Part shown: in pieces, positions 35,051 through 43,749 of the stretch
Numbering within the stretch: position 1 is the first letter of the stretch
Layout of the letters: every line of letters begins with the position of its first letter
The notes under the pieces: model-generated
The model's database searches: none
What the model saw: only the letters and a program-made list of their open reading frames with translations
What the model was told of the DNA's origin: nothing
Translations under genes and position numbers: made by a program
Assembly: GCA_944390675.1 (NCBI GenBank)
Contig: CALXQR010000005.1
Location: forward strand, 100,435 to 164,434
From: an uncultured Burkholderiaceae bacterium
GTDB taxonomy: Bacteria > Pseudomonadota > Gammaproteobacteria > Burkholderiales > Burkholderiaceae_F
Direction of reading: 5' to 3'
DNA: 64,000 nucleotides

Positions 35051-35076
35051 TTTCCGATCTGTAAGATTTTCGGAAA
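35051..35076 (-). terminator. Possible terminator of upp
   Basis: TTTCCGA (35051-35057) pairs with TCGGAAA (35070-35076). The T-tract on the minus strand is short. Confidence 0.4.
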
Positions 35077-35081
35077 AACCT

Positions 35082-35094
35082 AGGGTTAACCCTT
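35082..35094. promoter_or_regulatory. Second AGGGTTAACCCT palindrome between upp and frdC
   Basis: A 12-bp perfect palindrome lies at 35082-35093, 53 bp from the copy at 35026-35043. That distance is about five helical turns, which would suit cooperative binding. Confidence 0.45.
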
Positions 35095-35112
35095 AATTTG
35101 ATGGTTTCTAAA

Positions 35113-35760
35113 TTAAAGCGTGCCGTAGAGGCGGTCGCCGGCGTCACCCAAGCCTGGAACAATGTAGGCTTTTTCGTTGAGGTGATCGTCTAAGCTTGCC
35201 GTATAAACTTCAACGTCCGGGTGCAGCTTTTGGAATGTTTCCATGCCTTCGGGGGCGCAAAGCAAAGACATGAAGATAATGTTTTCACCCTTGACACCGC
35301 GTTTTTTCAAAACGTCAACGCCGTGGGCGGCTGAGTAACCGGTGGCGAGCATCGGGTCAACGAGAAAGAACGTTCTGCCTTCAATGGCGGGAAGCTTGAC
35401 AAGGTATTCCACCGGGCGTTTATTTTCGTCGCGGTACATGCCGATGTGACCCACGCGCGCAGAAGGCATCAGTTCGAGGAATCCGTCAGCCATGCCGAGA
35501 CCGGCGCGCAAAATCGGAACAATAACCGGTTTTTTGTCTGCAAGAAACGGCGCATCAAAGCGGCACAGCGGTGTTTCAATGGAGTGCTTTGTGAGCGGCA
35601 AGCCGCGAGTGACTTCGTAGCCCATCAAAAGAGCAATTTCACGGAGCAATGCGCGGAAATCCTTCGTGCAAGTGTTTTTATCCCGCATGATGCTGAGTTT
35701 GTGCTGAATAAGCGGGTGATCAACGATATGCAATCTGGGGAAGCGAGGATCGTGTTGCAT
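35113..35760 (-). CDS. upp: Uracil phosphoribosyltransferase
   Basis: The 215-residue enzyme salvages uracil to UMP. It has [13 protein letters not shown], the PRPP-binding loop [11 protein letters not shown] and the uracil-site C-terminus [16 protein letters not shown]. Length is typical. It stands alone and is transcribed towards frdC. Confidence 0.95.
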   Translation of the reverse strand: MQHDPRFPRLHIVDHPLIQHKLSIMRDKNTCTKDFRALLREIALLMGYEVTRGLPLTKHSIETPLCRFDAPFLADKKPVIVPILRAGLGMADGFLELMPSARVGHIGMYRDENKRPVEYLVKLPAIEGRTFFLVDPMLATGYSAAHGVDVLKKRGVKGENIIFMSLLCAPEGMETFQKLHPDVEVYTASLDDHLNEKAYIVPGLGDAGDRLYGTL

Positions 35761-35903
35761 GAAAAGCTCCTTTTGAAAAATACGCCTTCATCTTAATCTT
35801 TTTTCTCAAAAAACAGAAACGGCATTTTTGAAAAATTCCCAATCTGACTTCCCTACGTGATACAGTTAGGAAGTTGGTTAACCATGCACCGCAGAGAATA
35901 GCC

Positions 35904-36437
35904 ATGCATTTACGATCTGTTTTTCTTCTTTTGCTTTTCGTGCTTTGCTCCGTTTTCCTGGTAGTTAATTGGGAAGGCGTCATGGCAGATGTCAATGTCA
36001 ATTTGTTGTTTGAGGAAATTCAAGCGCCTTTGGGATTGATTCTGCTTTTAGGACCGGGCTTGGTGATTTTAATTTGCTTGGTTTACGGTTTTGTGCAGCA
36101 GGCTGCGTTGTCGATGGAATTGCGCCGTGTTAATAAACAATTGCAGCACGCGCGTGATTTGCTGCAAAAAGCCGAGCAGTCCCGCTTTGTGGAATTAAAA
36201 AATGACATGCAGCGTCAATTTCTTGATCTGCAAAATCAAAGCGCAGCGCGTCATTCTTCTTTGATGACCGCGATCAATGGTTTGCAGGCAGCGATTGAAG
36301 AAAGCAGCGATCAAACGGTCAACTCGCTTTCGGCAAGCGTCGGAGAGGTGGAAGACCGCTTAAGTCAGCTCGTTGAAATGGCCGCGGGCAAAGACTTTGA
36401 GATTCGCGAGAAAAAAACAGAACCACTCAAGAAATAG
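35904..36437 (+). CDS. LapA-like inner-membrane protein
   Basis: The 177-residue protein has two N-terminal membrane helices (about residues 3-22 and 42-65) joined by a short loop, the arrangement of the LapA/YciS family. A long cytoplasmic coiled coil follows, starting LSMELRRVNKQLQHARDLL. The coiled part is longer than in E. coli LapA, which adapts LapB/FtsH control of LpxC, so equivalence is uncertain. The ATG at 35904 is preferred to the frame opening at 35874, since it starts the hydrophobic helix directly. Confidence 0.65.
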   Translation: MHLRSVFLLLLFVLCSVFLVVNWEGVMADVNVNLLFEEIQAPLGLILLLGPGLVILICLVYGFVQQAALSMELRRVNKQLQHARDLLQKAEQSRFVELKNDMQRQFLDLQNQSAARHSSLMTAINGLQAAIEESSDQTVNSLSASVGEVEDRLSQLVEMAAGKDFEIREKKTEPLKK

Positions 36438-36449
36438 AAATCAAAAGGA

Positions 36450-36474
36450 AACGGGCCCAATTTTTGGGCCCGTT
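36450..36474. terminator. Bidirectional terminator between lapA-like gene and metI
   Basis: AACGGGCCCAA and TTGGGCCCGTT pair around a TTT loop between two convergent genes. T-runs are short on both sides. Confidence 0.7.
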
Positions 36475-36485
36475 AATGTGATGGT

Positions 36486-37139
36486 TTAGCGTTTGGAAAC
36501 TTTTCTGACGCACCAATCGCCAAAACTTTGAATCACTTGTACGAAAAGTACCAAAATCAGCACCACGGTCCACATGACGTCCGGCATGTAACGATTGTGA
36601 CCATAGCGAATGCCGATATCGCCCAAGCCGCCACCACCGATGGCGCCCGCCATGGCGGAGTAGCCAACCAGCGTCACAATAGCGATCGTGACGCCGGCAA
36701 CGATGCCGGGCATGGCCTCCGGAATGAGCACCTTCATGATGACCTGCATATTGGTCGCGCCCATCGATTGAGCCGCTTCAATCAATCCGCGATCAACTTC
36801 ACGCAGACTGGTCTCAACCAAACGCGCAATAAAAGGCGCAACGCCGATCACCAAAGGAACCAGCGTGGCGGTTGTTCCGATGGTCGTGCCGACAATGAGG
36901 CGCGTGAGCGGATAAATTGCCACGAGCAAAATGATAAAAGGCGTTGAGCGGACGGCGTTGACAATCACACCCACAACGGTGTTTGTCGCCAGGCGGGGCA
37001 TTAAGCCGCCTTTGTCTGTGACGTGAAGCAAGACGCCGAGCGGGATTCCGATGATGCTGCCGAGAATGCCGCTGCCAATCACCATGATGACTGTTTCGAT
37101 AAAGCCCTCGCCTAAGAGGGCAACAATGTCAGCGTTCAT
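36486..37139 (-). CDS. metI: D/L-methionine ABC importer permease
   Basis: The 217-residue permease has five hydrophobic segments and the EAA loop (LIEAAQSMGATNMQVIMKVLIPEAMPGI), as expected for MetI. Its ATG overlaps the metN stop by one base (TGATG), so the two are translationally coupled. No metQ binding-protein gene follows; a convergent gene and a terminator come next. Confidence 0.92.
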   Translation of the reverse strand: MNADIVALLGEGFIETVIMVIGSGILGSIIGIPLGVLLHVTDKGGLMPRLATNTVVGVIVNAVRSTPFIILLVAIYPLTRLIVGTTIGTTATLVPLVIGVAPFIARLVETSLREVDRGLIEAAQSMGATNMQVIMKVLIPEAMPGIVAGVTIAIVTLVGYSAMAGAIGGGGLGDIGIRYGHNRYMPDVMWTVVLILVLFVQVIQSFGDWCVRKVSKR

Positions 37140-38188
37140 CAGAGGTCAACCTCCTCGTATTCAACTTGGTTGTCTTTTAAGAAGTTAAGTGCGCTTTGAT
37201 AGTTCTCAGTATCGGGGCATTCAGCCAAAATGGTGAGCATGCCAAAGCTTGTGCCTTTTAATTCTTCCACCTGACCTTGCAGGATATTGAAGTCGACTTC
37301 AAAGCGTCGCGTGATGATGGAAAGAACCGGCAGGGTCACTTCCGAGCCTACGAAGGTGAGTCTGAGAAGTTTCGCAAAACGCCCCTTGTCTGCGCAGGCC
37401 TTAATGCGATCTCGCACGGTGTTGTAAATTCTTTCGGGCATATCGTGCACCACCACATCGGCGAGCATCGCTCGAGTGGTCGGGTGACGGGGATGACGGA
37501 AAACTTCAAGAACCGTTCCGCTTTCAACAATTTGCCCCTGATCCATGACAACCACACGGTCGCAGATCTGTTTGACCACTTCCATTTCGTGGGTGATGAG
37601 CACAATCGTCACGCCCAGGGTTTGATTGATTTTGAGAAGCAAGTCAAGTGTGGAGCGGGTGGTTTCCGGGTCAAGCGCGCTTGTGGCTTCATCGGAGAGC
37701 AAAATCACGGGGTCGTTGGCAAGCGCTCGCGCAATGCCGACACGCTGCTTTTGGCCGCCGGAGAGTTGACGGGGGTGTTTGTTTTTATGTGCGCTCAATC
37801 CCACCAAATCAATTAAATGATTGACCTTGCGTTCGATTTCTTCTTTCGGTGTGTTGTGCAATTCCAGCGGCAAAGCGATGTTGTCAAAAACTGTGCGGGA
37901 GCTGAGCAAATTAAAGTGCTGGAAAATCATGCCAATTTTGGCTCGAAGTGCCCGCAGTTGATCATCGTTGAGGTCGTTGAGACACTGATCGTTGACTTTA
38001 ACAGTACCTTCAGTGGGCTTGGTCAGGAAATTAATCGTGCGCACCAAAGTGGATTTGCCGGCGCCGGAGCGACCAATAATGCCGAAAATTTCTCCCTTAT
38101 TGATGTGCAAAGACACATCTTTGACAGCGTGAACAGTTTTGCCGTCAGGAGTGTTGAAGGTTTGAGAAAGATGGCTGATATCGATCAT
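37139..38188 (-). CDS. metN: D/L-methionine ABC importer ATP-binding protein
   Basis: The 349-residue ATPase has Walker [10 protein letters not shown] (about residues 39-47), LSGGQKQR and Walker [12 protein letters not shown]. The C-terminal NIL domain (about residues 260-349) binds methionine and inhibits transport when the cell is replete. Start is the ATG at 38188, ten bases after GGAT; a GTG at 38194 is also in frame. It is coupled to metI. I see no SAM riboswitch in the short gap to tRNA-Thr. Confidence 0.93.
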   Translation of the reverse strand: MIDISHLSQTFNTPDGKTVHAVKDVSLHINKGEIFGIIGRSGAGKSTLVRTINFLTKPTEGTVKVNDQCLNDLNDDQLRALRAKIGMIFQHFNLLSSRTVFDNIALPLELHNTPKEEIERKVNHLIDLVGLSAHKNKHPRQLSGGQKQRVGIARALANDPVILLSDEATSALDPETTRSTLDLLLKINQTLGVTIVLITHEMEVVKQICDRVVVMDQGQIVESGTVLEVFRHPRHPTTRAMLADVVVHDMPERIYNTVRDRIKACADKGRFAKLLRLTFVGSEVTLPVLSIITRRFEVDFNILQGQVEELKGTSFGMLTILAECPDTENYQSALNFLKDNQVEYEEVDL

Positions 38189-38284
38189 CGTCACAATTAT
38201 CCAAGAGAATCGAAATGCAAATGTTTTAACGGGAGGGATTCAGCGGATATAAAAAAACTCGTTCAACGGAACGAGTTGATTGAA

Positions 38285-38360
38285 TGGTGCCGGTTAGAAG
38301 ACTTGAACTCCCGACCTTCGCATTACGAATGCGCTGCTCTACCAACTGAGCTAAACCGGC
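38285..38360 (-). tRNA. tRNA-Thr (anticodon CGT)
   Basis: A 76-nt cloverleaf is visible, with acceptor arms GCCGGTT/AACCGGC, anticodon loop TTCGTAA, T-loop TTCAAGT and encoded CCA. It reads ACG codons. It lies between the EVE gene and metN on the same strand. Confidence 0.95.
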
Positions 38361-38426
38361 TTCCCAATTTGCCTCCCGTTTAAGGAGAAGCAGAATTATG
38401 CCGAAGTTTTTTTTAATTTGCAAACA

Positions 38427-38906
38427 CTATCTTTCAATGCGTTTGACAAGATTTGTTACGATGTACGCAAACTCTTCGGGCGTGACCGGAGTAATTGATA
38501 AGCGGTTGCCTTTTTGCAAAACACGCATGCCGGAGAGCACAGGCTGCGCGCGAAGAGTCGCAAGATCAATGAGGTCAATCGCCTGATCGGCCATCACATC
38601 GACGCACACCCAGCGGGGATTGCTCCGTGTGGATTTGGGATCGAAATAGATGCTCTTGGGATCAAACTGTGTTTCGTCAGGTTTGGCTTCAGAGCACACA
38701 TGCGCCAATCCTACAATGCCCGGCATTGGGCAAGAAGAATGATAAAAGAGCACCTGATCACCAATGGCCATCACGTCACGCATGAAGTTTCTAGCCTGAT
38801 AGTTGCGAATGCCGAACCAGGGAACGGTTCGATCGGGCATTTGCATGACGCTTTCAAAGGAGCATTCAGTGGGCTCGGATTTCATGAGCCAAAAACGTTG
38901 TGCCAT
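38427..38906 (-). CDS. EVE-domain protein
   Basis: The 159-residue protein is a single EVE domain (PUA-like fold): FWLMKSEPTECSF at the start, WFGIRNYQARNFMRD, VLFYHSSCPMPGIVGLAHV, and a WVCVDV strand. EVE proteins are thought to recognise modified bases in DNA or RNA; the ligand here is unknown. The gene starts about 30 bp after the predicted 6S RNA and may be read from the same promoter. That order recurs, as I recall, in other betaproteobacteria and supports a conserved role rather than an island-defence role. Confidence 0.9.
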   Translation of the reverse strand: MAQRFWLMKSEPTECSFESVMQMPDRTVPWFGIRNYQARNFMRDVMAIGDQVLFYHSSCPMPGIVGLAHVCSEAKPDETQFDPKSIYFDPKSTRSNPRWVCVDVMADQAIDLIDLATLRAQPVLSGMRVLQKGNRLSITPVTPEEFAYIVTNLVKRIER

Positions 38907-38936
38907 GGCGGATTTTCAGACAGAAGACAAAAGAAA

Positions 38937-39113
38937 AGTTCCCGATAAGTGTTGCCTTGCATCCTGAGTCCGAAGAATCAAGATTGGTCACCTCTGAGAC
39001 GGGTTTCGGGGAAGCATCACGTGCCTCCGCACAGCCGGCCCCAAGTCCAGCAACCGGTTGGGATAAGCATTGGAACAAGGAATCTTAAAGCAACTGTTCG
39101 CTTACCGGGAACA
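38937..39113 (-). ncRNA. ssrS: 6S RNA (predicted)
   Basis: A long closing stem joins TTCCCGGTAAG at about 39113-39103 to CTTATCGGGAA at about 38947-38937 on the minus strand. GTTGC/GGCAAC pairs further in, and a largely unpaired centre and terminal arm follow, for about 177 nt in all. The size, single-rod shape and position directly upstream of the EVE gene fit betaproteobacterial 6S RNA, which binds sigma-70 RNA polymerase in stationary phase. The exact ends are estimates. The ORFs reading through this region lack ribosome binding sites. Confidence 0.72.
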
Positions 39114-39156
39114 AGATAATTGTCGTACAGAATTGAGGAAAATACAAACAAAAAAC

Positions 39157-39189
39157 GGCCTGTAAAACAATATTTTTCAATTACAGGCC
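39157..39189 (-). terminator. Intrinsic terminator of uppP
   Basis: GGCCTGTAA pairs with TTACAGGCC across a 15-nt loop. On the minus strand GTTTTTTG follows. Confidence 0.85.
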
Positions 39190-39202
39190 ATGTTTGTGAT
39201 TT

Positions 39203-40054
39203 TTACCACTGAACTAAGCCGCTGTAGTGAGTACCGAGAATGATCAAACCGAAAATAATTCGATACCAGCCGAAGGCTTTAAAGTCATTGCTGGAGACAT
39301 AACGCAAAAGCCATTTAACAACGATTAACGCACTGATGAAAGAGACGATAAAGCCCACGGTAAAGCCCATCGTCATATCCGTTGTCCAAGTAAAAGTATG
39401 CTCGTTGGAAACTTTTAAAAAGATTTTCGCAAGCGAGTAAGCCGTTGCTCCAAAAATCGTCGGGATGGCCAGGAAAAAGGAAAATTCTGTCGCAGCTTTA
39501 CGTGACAGTCCCAAAACTAAACCGCCGATAATGGTTGATCCTGAGCGGCTTGTGCCTGGGATCATGGCGATGCACTGCATGCATCCCACAAGGAAAGCAT
39601 CCTTGATGGTCATATCATCCATTGTTTGAACTCTGGGCGCGTAGTTGCGTTTGGCGTGAATGTTTTCAATCCAAAAGATAATCAAACCGCCGATCACCAG
39701 CGCAGCGGCGACCGTCACCGCATTAAAAAGCAGTCTTTCGATTACGTCGGCGAGCAAAACACCCAAAAAGGCCGCTGGCAAAAATGCAACGACAATGTTG
39801 ATCGCCAACTGGCGATCTTTGCCTGGTTCAAATAAATGCGTCAGGATATTCCAGAGCTTGACACGATAGAACCAGCAAACGGCAAAAATAGCGCCGGCTT
39901 GAATGGCAATACTGAAAGTATTGACTTCCGGACCGTCAAAATTGAGCAGATCACCGGCGATAATCAAGTGCCCGGTGGAGGAAATCGGTAAAAATTCAGT
40001 CAAGCCCTCGACAATACCGAGAATGAAGGCTTTGATTTGGTAGATAAGATCCAT
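39203..40054 (-). CDS. uppP: Undecaprenyl-diphosphatase UppP (BacA)
   Basis: The 283-residue inner-membrane enzyme recycles the C55 lipid carrier of cell-wall synthesis. It has both catalytic motifs, EGLTEFLPISSTGHL (residues 15-29) and PGTSRSGSTI (about 168), and about eight helices. It begins 13 bp after trmB ends and is followed by its own terminator. Confidence 0.95.
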   Translation of the reverse strand: MDLIYQIKAFILGIVEGLTEFLPISSTGHLIIAGDLLNFDGPEVNTFSIAIQAGAIFAVCWFYRVKLWNILTHLFEPGKDRQLAINIVVAFLPAAFLGVLLADVIERLLFNAVTVAAALVIGGLIIFWIENIHAKRNYAPRVQTMDDMTIKDAFLVGCMQCIAMIPGTSRSGSTIIGGLVLGLSRKAATEFSFFLAIPTIFGATAYSLAKIFLKVSNEHTFTWTTDMTMGFTVGFIVSFISALIVVKWLLRYVSSNDFKAFGWYRIIFGLIILGTHYSGLVQW

Positions 40055-40067
40055 GTCTTTTTAGGCG

Positions 40068-40790
40068 CTATTTACGTCGGTAAATCAAGTCCCAAACGCC
40101 GTGGCCAAGGCGCTCGCCTCGGGCGTGGAATTTTGTCATGGGACGCTCTGTAATGGGATTGGCCATGACAGGCGAATAGCCATCATGGAGGTTTTCCAAA
40201 AGAGGCTCGTTTTGTAGCACTTCGAGCATTTGCTCGGCGTAATTTTCCCAATCCGTTGCACAGTGAATGTAGCCACCGGGCCGGATTCGTTGAACCAAAT
40301 CATGGATAAAAGGTTGTGCGACTAAGCGTCGCTTATGGTGTCTTGCCTTTCTCCAAGGGTCGGGAAAGAAAATATGAACGCCACTTAAGCTGTCGAGCGC
40401 AATCATATCCTTGACGACTTCAACGGCGTCGTGCTGAATGATACGCACATTTTTAAGCGTCATTTCATCCAGACGTTTGGCCAAAGCGCCCACACCGGCG
40501 GAAAAAACTTCGCAACCCAAGAAATCCACTTCCGGGTGCATTTGTGCAATAAGCGCGGTGGTTTCACCCATTCCACAGCCAATTTCCAACACCAAGGGAG
40601 CTTGTCTGCCGAAAACTTCATTCGTGTTAATCAATTCCTGTTTGTACTCAACAGCATATCGGGGCAGCAACTCTTCAAGTGCGCGTTTTTGTGCTTGGCT
40701 GATATGGCCGCGGCGCAGAGTAAAACTACGAATATGTTTTTTTTTGAACGCTTCGATTTCTTCGGCGGTCAGGATTTTTCTTTCGGTCAT
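40068..40790 (-). CDS. trmB: tRNA (guanine-N7)-methyltransferase
   Basis: The 240-residue enzyme methylates G46 in tRNA. The SAM motif [12 protein letters not shown] is near residue 68, and the family signature appears as [15 protein letters not shown], with R where P is usual. ATDWENYA and [12 protein letters not shown] close the protein. It precedes uppP and follows tRNA-Gly. Confidence 0.95.
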   Translation of the reverse strand: MTERKILTAEEIEAFKKKHIRSFTLRRGHISQAQKRALEELLPRYAVEYKQELINTNEVFGRQAPLVLEIGCGMGETTALIAQMHPEVDFLGCEVFSAGVGALAKRLDEMTLKNVRIIQHDAVEVVKDMIALDSLSGVHIFFPDPWRKARHHKRRLVAQPFIHDLVQRIRPGGYIHCATDWENYAEQMLEVLQNEPLLENLHDGYSPVMANPITERPMTKFHARGERLGHGVWDLIYRRK

Positions 40791-40797
40791 ACTAGAA

Positions 40798-40821
40798 AAA
40801 AACGGACGCCTGGGTCCGTTT
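40798..40821 (-). terminator. Intrinsic terminator of tRNA-Gly
   Basis: On the minus strand AAACGGAC pairs with GTCCGTTT and runs into a T-tract just before trmB. Confidence 0.85.
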
Positions 40822-40834
40822 GATTGCGTGAAAC

Positions 40835-40908
40835 TGGAGCGGATGAGGGGAATCGAACCCCCGTCATAGGCTTGGGAAGCCTCTGCTCTACCATTGAGCT
40901 ACATCCGC
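40835..40908 (-). tRNA. tRNA-Gly (anticodon CCC)
   Basis: A 74-nt cloverleaf is visible, with acceptor arms GCGGATG/CATCCGC, anticodon loop TTCCCAA, T-loop TTCGATT and encoded CCA. It reads GGG codons. The first anticodon-stem pair (27-43) is a G-A mismatch. Confidence 0.93.
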
Positions 40909-40979
40909 AATAAGGGTTGCTATTTTACTGAAAATTCGGAAAAAAGTGATTTATATTACTTTTTTAGTATCAAAATCTG

Positions 40980-40985
40980 TATAAT
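40980..40985 (+). promoter_or_regulatory. Probable -10 hexamer of mscL
   Basis: A perfect TATAAT lies 33 bp upstream of the mscL ATG. No good -35 is seen at 17 bp. Confidence 0.5.
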
Positions 40986-41017
40986 CGCCAAGCTTAATTT
41001 TTATTAAAGGTTTTTAG

Positions 41018-41506
41018 ATGAATCAATTTATCTCTGATTTTAAAGCATTTATTAGCCGCGGCAACGTGATTGATATGGCTGTCGGTGTCATCGTTGGCGC
41101 TGCTTTTACTGCGATCGTTAACTCAATGGTTAAAGATCTTATCAACCCTATTCTTGGTGTTTTGGTCGGTTCGCAAGACTTTTCCAACTTCTTCTTTGTC
41201 TTGTCTTTGCCTGAAAACTACACCGGTCCGATGACTTATGACGCTTTGACCAAGGCAGGGGCTGCCGTGTTGGGTTATGGTGCTTTCTTCACCGCAGTGT
41301 TCCATTTCCTCTTGTTGGCTTTGGTTGTGTTCACCATGGTTCGCATAGTTAACAATATTCGTAAGACTGCTGAAGAAAAGTTGGCTGCCAAGAAGGCTGA
41401 AGACGAAAAAGCTACCGCGGCCGCTCCAGCTCCTACGCCGGCTGATATTGCTTTGTTGCAAGAAATTCGTGATTTGCTCAAGCAACAAAATTCTGCTGCT
41501 AAATAA
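41018..41506 (+). CDS. mscL: Large-conductance mechanosensitive channel
   Basis: The 162-residue channel opens under membrane tension to release solutes. The N-terminus FKAFISRGNVIDMAVGVIVGAAF contains TM1 with its conserved pore glycines. TM2 (FHFLLLALVVFTMVRIVN) follows, then a charged C-terminal helix bundle ending LLQEIRDLLK. An Ala/Pro-rich insert (AAAPAPTPA) makes it somewhat longer than E. coli MscL. It is monocistronic and ends at a strong terminator. Confidence 0.95.
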   Translation: MNQFISDFKAFISRGNVIDMAVGVIVGAAFTAIVNSMVKDLINPILGVLVGSQDFSNFFFVLSLPENYTGPMTYDALTKAGAAVLGYGAFFTAVFHFLLLALVVFTMVRIVNNIRKTAEEKLAAKKAEDEKATAAAPAPTPADIALLQEIRDLLKQQNSAAK

Positions 41507-41527
41507 TTAGCATAGCGCTCCATACAA

Positions 41528-41562
41528 AAAGACTCGGTTGTGAAATTTCAACCGAGTCTTTT
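41528..41562. terminator. Intrinsic terminator of mscL, convergent with the hydrogenase gene
   Basis: AAGACTCGGTTG pairs with CAACCGAGTCTT and is followed by TTTTT on the plus strand. A-residues on the other side could let it serve both strands. Confidence 0.9.
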
Positions 41563-41581
41563 TTCTTATGGATGCTGCTGA

Positions 41582-43630
41582 TTAGTAATTTTCAGCGCGC
41601 ACTTCAAAGTAGCTTTGCGCGTAGCCGCAAACCGGGCAGGCTTCCGGAGCCTTAACACCCATTACGAGGTGACCGCAGATTCGGCATTCCCACATAGCTT
41701 GACCGGCCTTTTCAAACACTTGCTTCATTTCCACATTGTTCAAAAGCTTGCGATAGCGTTCTTCGTGAGCTTTTTCGATGGCGGCAACAGCGCGGAATTT
41801 CGCAGCCAACTCTGCAAAGCCTTCTTCTTCGGCGTCTTTGGCAAAGCCGTCATACATGTCGGTCCATTCATAGTTTTCGCCGTCAGCGGCCGCGCCAAGA
41901 TTCTTGGCCGTGTCGTTGATCCAGCCTAAAGCATCACACCAGAGACGGGCATGCTCTTGTTCGTTGCGGGCCGTTTGAAGGAAAATCGCGGCGATTTGCT
42001 CATAGCCTTCACGCTTGGCGACTTCTGCAAAGTAGGTGTACTTGTTGCGGGCTTGAGACTCACCGGCAAAGGCGGTCATGAGGTTTTTCTCAGTTTTCGT
42101 ACCGGCTAACTTGCCGCAGCCTTGTTTGGGTTCTTCAACCAGTTCGAAGACTTCAGCGCCCTTTTTGCAAATCGGGCAAATGTAATCAGCGGGCAAATTG
42201 CCTTCGCATTCGTGGATATAACCGCAAACTTTGCAACGGTATTTCATTTTTTTCTCTCCTAAATCAGCACTACGGTTTTGGTAGTGGGTGTGTAAAAGGG
42301 TTTCGGCCAGCTCAGAGAGCGGACGACCGTAAAAGTTTTGATAAATCTGCTTGATTTCTTCGTTGTCGTAACTGGTTCGGTGGGACATATCCATCGAGCT
42401 GTCACGTTTGTAAAGCGCGTCAATGCGTTGCTGACGCGTCATGTCTTCTTGCCCCCAATTGAGTTTGGGTTGGCCGCCGCCGCTGATGCAGCCGCCGGGG
42501 CAGGTCATCACTTCAATAAAGTGATAGTGTTTTTCACCTTTATTGATGGCGTCAATCAAACGGCCGGCATTGGCTGTGCCGAAAACAACGGCAACATCAA
42601 GCGTAAGGTCAGCGATTTGCACTTGCGCTTCTTTCACATCCGTGAGGCCTCTGACGGGTTGAAGATCAAAGAATTCAGCGGGCGCGGCTTTCCCGGTGAT
42701 CAGGTAATGGGCCGTGCGAAGAGCCGCTTCCATAACGCCGCCGGTATTACCGAAAATAACGCCAGCGCCTGAGCCTTCGCCCATCAGTTTGTCGTAGTGA
42801 GAGGGCGTGATGTCGTCAAAACCGATGCCTTTGGAAGATGCCCACTCCGCCAATTCTGTGGTGGTGATGACAAAATCTGTATCGCGGATGGAGTCGTCTC
42901 CGCAGTAGCGTCCGCTGCTATTGAATTCAGGGCGGCGAACCTCGAATTTCTTCGCCGTGCAGGGGGCAAGCGCGACATGCACGATCTTTTTCGGATCGAT
43001 GCCGTTTTCACGTGCAAAATACGTTTTCACTGTAGCGCCTTGCATACCGATCGGACTCTTGGCGCTCGAAATGTTAGAAAGAATTTCCGGATGGAACGTT
43101 TCAGCGTATTTCACCCAGGCAGGACAGCAACTTGTAAATTGAGGCAAAGGCGCATTTTTTTTCGTAATGCGTTCAACCAATTCCGAAGCCTCTTCCATAA
43201 TGGTGAGGTCAGCGGCGAAGTTGGTATCAAGGACGTAATCGGCGCCCAGCTGACGAAGCAGCCCCACCATTTTTTCTTCTTCAAAACGGCCGGCTTCCAG
43301 GCCGAAGGCTTCCGCAAGGGCGACGCGAACTGCTGGAGAAGTGGAGACCACAACAATGCGGTTGGGATCCTCAACGGCTTGCTCAACTTGCGGGTACTCA
43401 TTGCGGGTCAAAAGGCTGCCGGTCGGGCAGACATTGATGCACTGTCCACAGTGGATGCAGATTGCCTTGTCTGCGGTCTTTGCCAGATCATAGTGACCGT
43501 GCACGCCGATGTAGTCTTCGCAGATCTGACGGCACATGGAGCAATTCACGCACAGGGACTCGTTTCGCACCAGTGCAGGATTGTCCTCCTCGACTGCAAC
43601 ACGTACATCCAAGGACTCATGTTTGGACAT
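41582..43630 (-). CDS. [FeFe]-hydrogenase fused to rubredoxin-rubrerythrin-rubredoxin
   Basis: The 682-residue cytosolic protein joins two enzymes in one frame. Residues 1 to about 450 are an M2-type [FeFe]-hydrogenase: two [4Fe-4S] sites (CVNCSMC and CIHCGQC), then H-cluster loops TSCCPAW (166-172), APCTAKK (222-228) and [14 protein letters not shown] (375-388). The proton-path glutamates ([10 protein letters not shown]) and the Ser in SSAKSP are present. Loop 2 has Ala where many hydrogenases have Met. From residue 462, [16 protein letters not shown] begins a rubredoxin domain. A rubrerythrin diiron domain follows ([31 protein letters not shown]), then a terminal rubredoxin (CRICG, CPVCG). 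GGGAGA favours the ATG at 43630 over 43642. No maturases (HydEFG) are in the window. Confidence 0.92.
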   Translation of the reverse strand: MSKHESLDVRVAVEEDNPALVRNESLCVNCSMCRQICEDYIGVHGHYDLAKTADKAICIHCGQCINVCPTGSLLTRNEYPQVEQAVEDPNRIVVVSTSPAVRVALAEAFGLEAGRFEEEKMVGLLRQLGADYVLDTNFAADLTIMEEASELVERITKKNAPLPQFTSCCPAWVKYAETFHPEILSNISSAKSPIGMQGATVKTYFARENGIDPKKIVHVALAPCTAKKFEVRRPEFNSSGRYCGDDSIRDTDFVITTTELAEWASSKGIGFDDITPSHYDKLMGEGSGAGVIFGNTGGVMEAALRTAHYLITGKAAPAEFFDLQPVRGLTDVKEAQVQIADLTLDVAVVFGTANAGRLIDAINKGEKHYHFIEVMTCPGGCISGGGQPKLNWGQEDMTRQQRIDALYKRDSSMDMSHRTSYDNEEIKQIYQNFYGRPLSELAETLLHTHYQNRSADLGEKKMKYRCKVCGYIHECEGNLPADYICPICKKGAEVFELVEEPKQGCGKLAGTKTEKNLMTAFAGESQARNKYTYFAEVAKREGYEQIAAIFLQTARNEQEHARLWCDALGWINDTAKNLGAAADGENYEWTDMYDGFAKDAEEEGFAELAAKFRAVAAIEKAHEERYRKLLNNVEMKQVFEKAGQAMWECRICGHLVMGVKAPEACPVCGYAQSYFEVRAENY
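42245..42262 (-). promoter_or_regulatory. Internal ribosome binding site and start within the hydrogenase fusion
   Basis: On the minus strand TAGGAGAGAAAAAAATG reads in frame: GGAG lies eight bases before the ATG of residue 462, exactly where the rubrerythrin module begins. A free rubrerythrin of about 221 residues could be made as well as the fusion. Confidence 0.65.
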
Positions 43631-43679
43631 AGATTCTCCCATTGTTATTTGGGGCTAGGGGTGTAAAAGATTTATTGTG

Positions 43680-43719
43680 AGTATACGAATGGGAGACATA
43701 AAAGACAATTCAAGTTGTC
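43680..43719 (-). promoter_or_regulatory. Promoter and palindrome upstream of the hydrogenase-rubrerythrin gene
   Basis: On the minus strand TTGTCT (43708-43703) and TATACT (43685-43680) are separated by 17 bp, about 50 bp before the start codon. The inverted repeat GACAA-N6-TTGTC (43704-43719) overlaps the -35 hexamer, a position suited to a repressor. Confidence 0.55.
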
Positions 43720-43749
43720 ACTAGGATTGATAGTTTTTATATATTAAAA

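Noticed and set aside
34820..35112. FNR box upstream of frdC.
   Set aside because: No TTGAT-N4-ATCAA-like site was found; the palindromes present have AGGG/CCCT half-sites instead.
38195..38284. Possible SAM riboswitch upstream of metN.
   Set aside because: The gap between tRNA-Thr and metN is under 100 bp and shows no SAM-I, SAM-II or similar fold.
38866..39088. Short ORFs on both strands in the 6S region.
   Set aside because: They coincide with a predicted structured RNA and have no ribosome binding sites or known motifs.
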